DNA from: Pyricularia pennisetigena
Lineage: Eukaryota; Ascomycota; Sordariomycetes; Magnaporthales; Pyriculariaceae
Assembly (NCBI RefSeq): GCF_004337985.1
Contig: NW_021940920.1
Span: 1,844,549 to 1,908,548 of the forward strand
Reading direction: 5' to 3'
DNA length: 64,000 bases
The position numbers and the translations under genes were made by a program. Below the pieces are notes generated by a model. It ran no database searches and was not told the origin of the DNA. It saw only the letters and a list, made by a program, of their open reading frames with translations. Below are positions 59,461 to 64,000 of the stretch, piece after piece (the stretch's first letter is position 1; every line of letters begins with the position of its first letter).

Positions 59461-60624
59461 TCAGGCCCTTCGCCCCATCCGATCAACAGCCTTACGATTC
59501 AGCCCACTGCTGAAGGTCGTGTCACCTCCACGCTGTCGTGCACGATCTTCTGTCTCTCGTTCCAGTCGCTCCTTTTCTTCTATCTCGGCCAACCTCTTTC
59601 GACGGTCCGCATCCAGATCTGTGGCCGCAGCCTGCATCGCTTCCAACTTGCGTGCCCTTTCCTCCTCAGCCGCCTTGTCGTCAACGGCAGGTCTGTTGTT
59701 TCTTCCCCCAATGTAGCTGTGACGAGGACGATCATGCTCATCTCTACCCATACGGTCCGTGTCGCGCCGGTCACTGTGCCGTCTCCGTTCCCGCGAATCG
59801 TCCCGTCCCTGCCGATGCCTGTCTTTGTCTCTTGGTCGGTTTCGCTCGTTGGAGTCATCTCTTGTCGACCGATACCGTCTTTCATCCCTTGGCCTGTCAC
59901 GCTCCCGTGAGTCGTCCCGCCTCGAGGACCGCCGTTCATCATCTCTTGGTCTGTCCTCCTCTGAACGATGCCGACGACGATCTTCATGCCTTTCCCTGCT
60001 CGGAGACCTGTGGCGTGAATGCGACCGCCTCCTTTTGTGCCTCCGATCACGGTCATCGTCATCTCTGTGGCGGTGTCTCCTCTTCTCGCGCCTTTCCTTC
60101 TTCACTCCGTCATCTATACCCATGGATGCCAACAGCTGCCTCCTCTTGATCGGGTCGTTCATCATGGCTTCGTATGCCTCCTGCTCCCTCCGCTTGATAG
60201 CCAGGAGTGGATCCTCGCGGATCTTGGTTGCTGTGTCGCGCGCCGAGTTGGCGTTCCCCAGCGCCGTAGCGAACTTATCTTCACCCGCTGTCTGTCGTAG
60301 TTGTTTGCCATCGTCTTTGGTCAACACGCTCGCTATGCTGCGTTTTCCCAACAAAAAGCCCTCGAGCTCCTCTGTGGTACCGAGCGCCCCATCTGTAGGG
60401 CCGTTGTATAGAAAATCGACGCGATCGATTCGTTTCTTGCCGCCGGCCTCTTCGATCTTCTTCTGTAGTTCCTCCTGCGCGCGCTCTTCCCTGAGTTCCT
60501 GGATTCGTTGTTGTGTCTTTTTGCGCTCTTCTAAAGCGCGCTGTTCGGATTCGTAAACTTTGCGCTGGTTGCTGAGCAGTTGAGGGTGCCAGCTCTTTTT
60601 CAAGTTGAGGTCTCCGCCTCCCAT
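59461..60624 (-). CDS. cwc25: Pre-mRNA splicing factor Cwc25
   Basis: Single exon, 387 residues, ATG at 60624. The N-terminus is the Cir_N domain: [20 protein letters not shown], then a long charged helix ([20 protein letters not shown]). [13 protein letters not shown] and [20 protein letters not shown] are the conserved Cwc25 segments. The middle is a long Arg/Asp/Ser-rich tract of [14 protein letters not shown] units, and the end is a helical [19 protein letters not shown] block. Cwc25 joins the spliceosome after Prp2 and supports the first transesterification step in the nucleus. The RD-rich tract is typical of fungal orthologs. Intact. Confidence 0.93.
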   Translation of the reverse strand: MGGGDLNLKKSWHPQLLSNQRKVYESEQRALEERKKTQQRIQELREERAQEELQKKIEEAGGKKRIDRVDFLYNGPTDGALGTTEELEGFLLGKRSIASVLTKDDGKQLRQTAGEDKFATALGNANSARDTATKIREDPLLAIKRREQEAYEAMMNDPIKRRQLLASMGIDDGVKKERREKRRHRHRDDDDRDRRHKRRRSHSRHRSPSRERHEDRRRHRSEEDRPRDDERRSSRRDDSRERDRPRDERRYRSTRDDSNERNRPRDKDRHRQGRDDSRERRRHSDRRDTDRMGRDEHDRPRHSYIGGRNNRPAVDDKAAEEERARKLEAMQAAATDLDADRRKRLAEIEEKERLERETEDRARQRGGDTTFSSGLNRKAVDRMGRRA

Positions 60625-61147
60625 TTTGGCGGCGGTATATGTCTGTTGTCCGTCGGGTGTGTAGTGCTGTGGATGTTCGAGGATCGGGTATCGTTTCGGT
60701 CAAATTCAGAAGCACTTTTTTTTCGGAGTCTATGGCAGCTGTATATGCGATGGCGACTATGGTATATTGGCTGCGGGATTGATGGGTGATGTGTAAACCT
60801 TTGTCGCCACCCCGAATGGTCAACTTGGGAAAAGGACGCTAGCCCAAACAAATGCACGTGCCGCAAGTTGGGAAACCAACCAGCAAGCCTATTTAGCCCC
60901 ACCTTCCGGCCCCATAGTAGAGTCCGCCGTCCGCCAGGCGGCGCCGTCATCCCTGCCTAACCAGTGCGGATGCCCCGCATTACCTTTTGGAAGCTCACTC
61001 GATTGCCAGTGATGGTAAACCCAGCCAAACCGAGCAGCGGCTGATCACCAAAGACAGCAGCAAGGAGACATCGCATCCGACAACCGACGGCCTTGCATAC
61101 TCTCCGACTATCACACTTTGTCAGACTCGGCGATCTTGACCGCCACC
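60625..61147. promoter_or_regulatory. Shared promoter region, cwc25 and csn2
   Basis: 523 bases between divergent start codons. The csn2 start has an exemplary GCCACCATG context. No ORF or clear TATA box is seen; housekeeping-type bidirectional promoter by inference. Confidence 0.5.
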
Positions 61148-62716
61148 ATGTCGGACGACGACTTCATGCAAGCCTCTGATGAAGAGGAATACGACTTTGA
61201 TTACGAAGACGACGACAGCAACAACGACGATGGTGCTGTCGATATAGAGAACAAGTACTACAATGCCAAACAACTCAAGCAGTCCGACCCCCAAGAGGCC
61301 ATTGATGAGTTTCTGGGTATACCGGCGCTGGAGGAGACCAAGGGCGACTGGGGCTTCAAGGGCCTCAAGCAGGCCATCAAGCTAGAGTTCAAGATGCAGC
61401 ATTACGACAAAGCAATAGAGCACTACAAGGAGCTCTTGACATATGTCAAATCCGCCGTCACGCGCAACTACTCAGAAAAGTCCATCAACAACATGCTCGA
61501 CCACATAGAAAAGGGTGCGGGCGGTTCACCTGAGGCCGGCAAGTGCATGGAGGAGTTCTACTCGTTAACATTGGCATGCTTTCAAAACACCAACAACGAG
61601 CGTCTCTGGCTTAAGACCAACATCAAGCTGTGCAAGCTTCTACTCGACAGAAAAGAGTATGGCACTGTGACTCGCAAGCTTCGCGAACTTCACAAGTCAT
61701 GCGAGCGCGAGGACGGCACAGATGACCCGAGCAAGGGCACATACCTACTTGAGATCTATGCACTCGAGATCCAGATGTATGCCGAGACACGCAACAACAA
61801 GCAGCTGAAGCGGCTTTACCAGCGCGCTCTCAAGGTGCGGTCCGCGGTGCCGCATCCCAAGATCATGGGCATCATACGCGAGTGCGGCGGCAAGATGCAC
61901 ATGGCCGAGGAGAACTGGAAGGATGCACAGTCGGACTTTTTCGAGTCGTTCCGCAACTACGACGAGGCCGGGTCTCTGCAGCGCATCCAAGTGCTCAAGT
62001 ACCTACTTCTGACCACGATGCTCATGCGATCCGACATCAACCCCTTCGACTCACAGGAAACAAAGCCATACCGCAACGACCCGCGCATCGCCGCCATGAA
62101 AGACCTCGTCGATGCTTACCAACGTGATGACATTCACCAGTACGAGGCTGTCCTCAAGAAGAACCTGGACCTCTTGGCCGACCCATTCATTGCCGAGAAC
62201 ATCGACGAAGTCACGCGTACCATGCGCACCAAGGCCGTACAGCGCCTGATCGCACCTTACGAGCGAGTCCGCGTCGACTGGATAGCCGCACAGCTCCGAA
62301 TCACTGAAGCCGAGGCCCGCGACATCCTGGGGTTCCTCATTATCGACGGCAAGGTCGCTGGCAAGATTGATCAGTCGCGTGGCCTGGTCGAGATCGAGTC
62401 ACGGGCCGATATGGACCGCGTCGTGGCCATCAAGAGCTTGGCTGATGCGCTGCCCCTGTACTTTGGCCAACTGTTCAGCTCGAGCGAGGGTCTCAGGACG
62501 GGTGAAGCCTCGGCCGGATTCTTTGGCGGCGCTGGCGAAGGTGATTTCTTCATGGGCTTCGACGAGCCCCTCGGCGGGCTTGGTCATGCAGTGAGGAGGA
62601 GCACGCGTGCCGGCAGGGGCAAGACTGCGGGGACTGCATGGGGACGAGGTAGTAGCTCTGGCGCAGGGCCCCTGTCATATCTCAACTCCTCGGCAGTTCA
62701 TTCGACTTTTACGTGA
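61148..62716 (+). CDS. csn2: COP9 signalosome subunit 2
   Basis: Single exon, 522 residues from the ATG at 61148 (GCCACCATG). The acidic N-terminus MSDDDFMQASDEEEYDFDYE leads to ENKYYNAKQLKQSDPQEAID and then TPR-like helical repeats (FKMQHYDKAIEHYKELLTYV, NNERLWLKTNIKLCKLLLDR). The PCI/winged-helix domain is towards the C-terminus (NIDEVTRTMRTKAVQRLIAP, then RITEAEARDILGFLIIDGKV). All match CSN2, a core subunit of the COP9 signalosome that removes Nedd8 from cullins. Beyond the PCI domain the protein has a Gly/Ser-rich tail of about 75 residues, common in filamentous fungi. Intact. Divergent from cwc25. Confidence 0.94.
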   Translation: MSDDDFMQASDEEEYDFDYEDDDSNNDDGAVDIENKYYNAKQLKQSDPQEAIDEFLGIPALEETKGDWGFKGLKQAIKLEFKMQHYDKAIEHYKELLTYVKSAVTRNYSEKSINNMLDHIEKGAGGSPEAGKCMEEFYSLTLACFQNTNNERLWLKTNIKLCKLLLDRKEYGTVTRKLRELHKSCEREDGTDDPSKGTYLLEIYALEIQMYAETRNNKQLKRLYQRALKVRSAVPHPKIMGIIRECGGKMHMAEENWKDAQSDFFESFRNYDEAGSLQRIQVLKYLLLTTMLMRSDINPFDSQETKPYRNDPRIAAMKDLVDAYQRDDIHQYEAVLKKNLDLLADPFIAENIDEVTRTMRTKAVQRLIAPYERVRVDWIAAQLRITEAEARDILGFLIIDGKVAGKIDQSRGLVEIESRADMDRVVAIKSLADALPLYFGQLFSSSEGLRTGEASAGFFGGAGEGDFFMGFDEPLGGLGHAVRRSTRAGRGKTAGTAWGRGSSSGAGPLSYLNSSAVHSTFT

Positions 62717-64000
62717 TATTTCTGGGCATGATCGGAGCTGATCCGATTAAACCCGGAAACACTTCAAATGGTTGGGTCCTGCTCTTGGTAGCACATTCAC
62801 GATTCGGGGACTATGGCTGTCTTTTTTCATGATTTTCATTTCTATGGTTCTTTTCTCGTCACATACATCGCCGCGGAAGACTAGACGGTACGGGCATTTG
62901 GGAGCTACGGAGTTTGTTGTCGCCTTGCGCATTGCGCTTTGCGCGTCAAAAAGATTAAAAAAAATTATGATAATGTCATGACTTTTTCAATTCCTCGGTC
63001 ACCCGGACCACAATCTCTTTTTGCCATTTGGAGGATGCACTCATTGCCAAGCCCGGTCTTACCGTCGGCTTGAATACGAAACCGGAGACTTTTATTCTGA
63101 CAAGTCACTTTTTCCCGGATCGTATGTCTTGTGTTCGGTGTGCGGCGCCAGCTGGCTGATTATTTCGCTCTTTTCAGGGTGACATGCTGACGTGCTTTCC
63201 CAGACTGGCGGATATTTCGAGTGTGACTGTGTGCCCCAGCTGCGTGGTGGGTGATGCAAGAGGATAAGATAATACCGAGGTGGCCCCTTCGCAACAGATG
63301 ATAGAGAGAGAGACGCTACACTAAGGTAGCATTTATGGCCACGGACGGCTCCCGGAGAAGACTCCCCGGCGCGAAAGACGGACCAACAGGGGGAAAAAAG
63401 GGCATACAGGAGGACGAAAGTTGTGTGTGGTGCGATCTGAGGCGTCCCACCAATGAAATCGGTGGGACGTGACCAGAGTATGCAGTATGCAGTCCTCGCC
63501 GGTTTCGTGAGGGCAGACAGGCACGAAAAAGATGGAACGAGTAGAAGAAACAAAAGAAGATGAAGAAAAACCAAGATCTTGGTACAATTGGAGAGGGGTG
63601 TACCGGCACGTAGTAGACAACAAACCCACAGAACCTAAACAGGTACGGCCAAGATTTCAGAGCCTACCAAACATTGTATCCTCATCCTGGGTCTATGATC
63701 TTAGAGGGTGCAGTTGCTTTTTGTTGCTGCTTTCAGGATGAAATGAAAACGGGGGGATTTTCCCCCCTGCGTTCCGTTTTCCTCAGCAGTAACCGGCTCC
63801 CAGTGCCGAGCCGTGAATTGTTCCCCAGGTTGCAAATATAGTAATGGGCAATCATCCACAGCCACCAATGCCAGGATATTATGGTCACACATGATGCAAG
63901 GGAGAAAAACCAGTACGCTCGATGGAGATCAAGCAGTTATCAGATGCAAGGAAAGGCGGAGAGACGGACGGATGAAGGAATGTCTACTTGCAGATCTTTG
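62717..64000. other. Right-end intergenic, 1.3 kb
   Basis: csn2 3' flank and then no recognised gene. A minus-strand ORF at 63092-63574 looks signal-peptide-like, but it starts at TTG in a pyrimidine-rich tract and is not supported. Confidence 0.45.

Noticed and set aside
63092..63574. Minus-strand ORF with signal-peptide-like start
   Set aside because: It starts at TTG; the hydrophobic stretch comes from a pyrimidine-rich tract and the rest has no coding character.

Overview
This window reads as nuclear DNA of a filamentous ascomycete, most likely a Sordariomycete plant-associated fungus. The evidence is short GT-AG introns, a class I hydrophobin, HET-domain genes, a PTH11-like seven-helix receptor, a Zn2Cys6 regulator and many small secreted proteins. 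The order cannot be fixed from sequence alone; Magnaporthales or a relative is a guess. Gene starts were moved to ATG codons and exons were joined by hand, so splice sites are predictions that keep frame and fit the protein family.

Layout. 1-6.2 kb: the 5' end of a HET-domain gene running off the left edge, then three minus-strand paralogs of a family I cannot name, two with clear signal peptides. 7-8 kb: FSH1-type serine hydrolase. 8-12.7 kb: no recognisable gene. 12.7-23 kb: PTH11-like receptor (five exons, one likely GC-AG intron), BAHD-like acyltransferase, Zn2Cys6 transcription factor and arylsulfatase. 24-27.7 kb: two adjoining decayed genes, a PDDEXK-like nuclease-family protein and a HET protein, which meet in an ATGA overlap. 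28-30 kb: mitochondrial DEAD-box helicase. 30-46 kb: a gene-sparse, effector-like region. It holds a probable relic of an ADP-ribosyltransferase toxin-family gene, a hydrophobin, an intron-containing tRNA-Phe, a chitin-binding secreted protein with an in-frame stop, an NTF2/SnoaL-like secreted protein, a cysteine-rich fragment beside an assembly gap, and a small secreted protein in AT-rich DNA.

45-64 kb is mostly conserved housekeeping: pyridoxamine-phosphate-oxidase-like flavoprotein, methylcrotonyl-CoA carboxylase alpha subunit, siroheme synthase (Met1-like), SUR7/PalI-family membrane protein, Rho3 GTPase, splicing factor Cwc25 and COP9 signalosome subunit 2. Two pairs are divergent and probably share promoters (flavoprotein/mccA and cwc25/csn2).

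Themes. Secreted or surface proteins cluster in 0.7-6 kb and 36-45 kb, while conserved genes form blocks. Three loci carry stop codons explainable by C-to-T or G-to-A change, which fits repeat-induced point mutation but does not prove it. Mononucleotide A/T tracts of 20-45 bases are common in introns and flanks. I see no complete transposon, no CRISPR array and no secondary-metabolite core enzyme.
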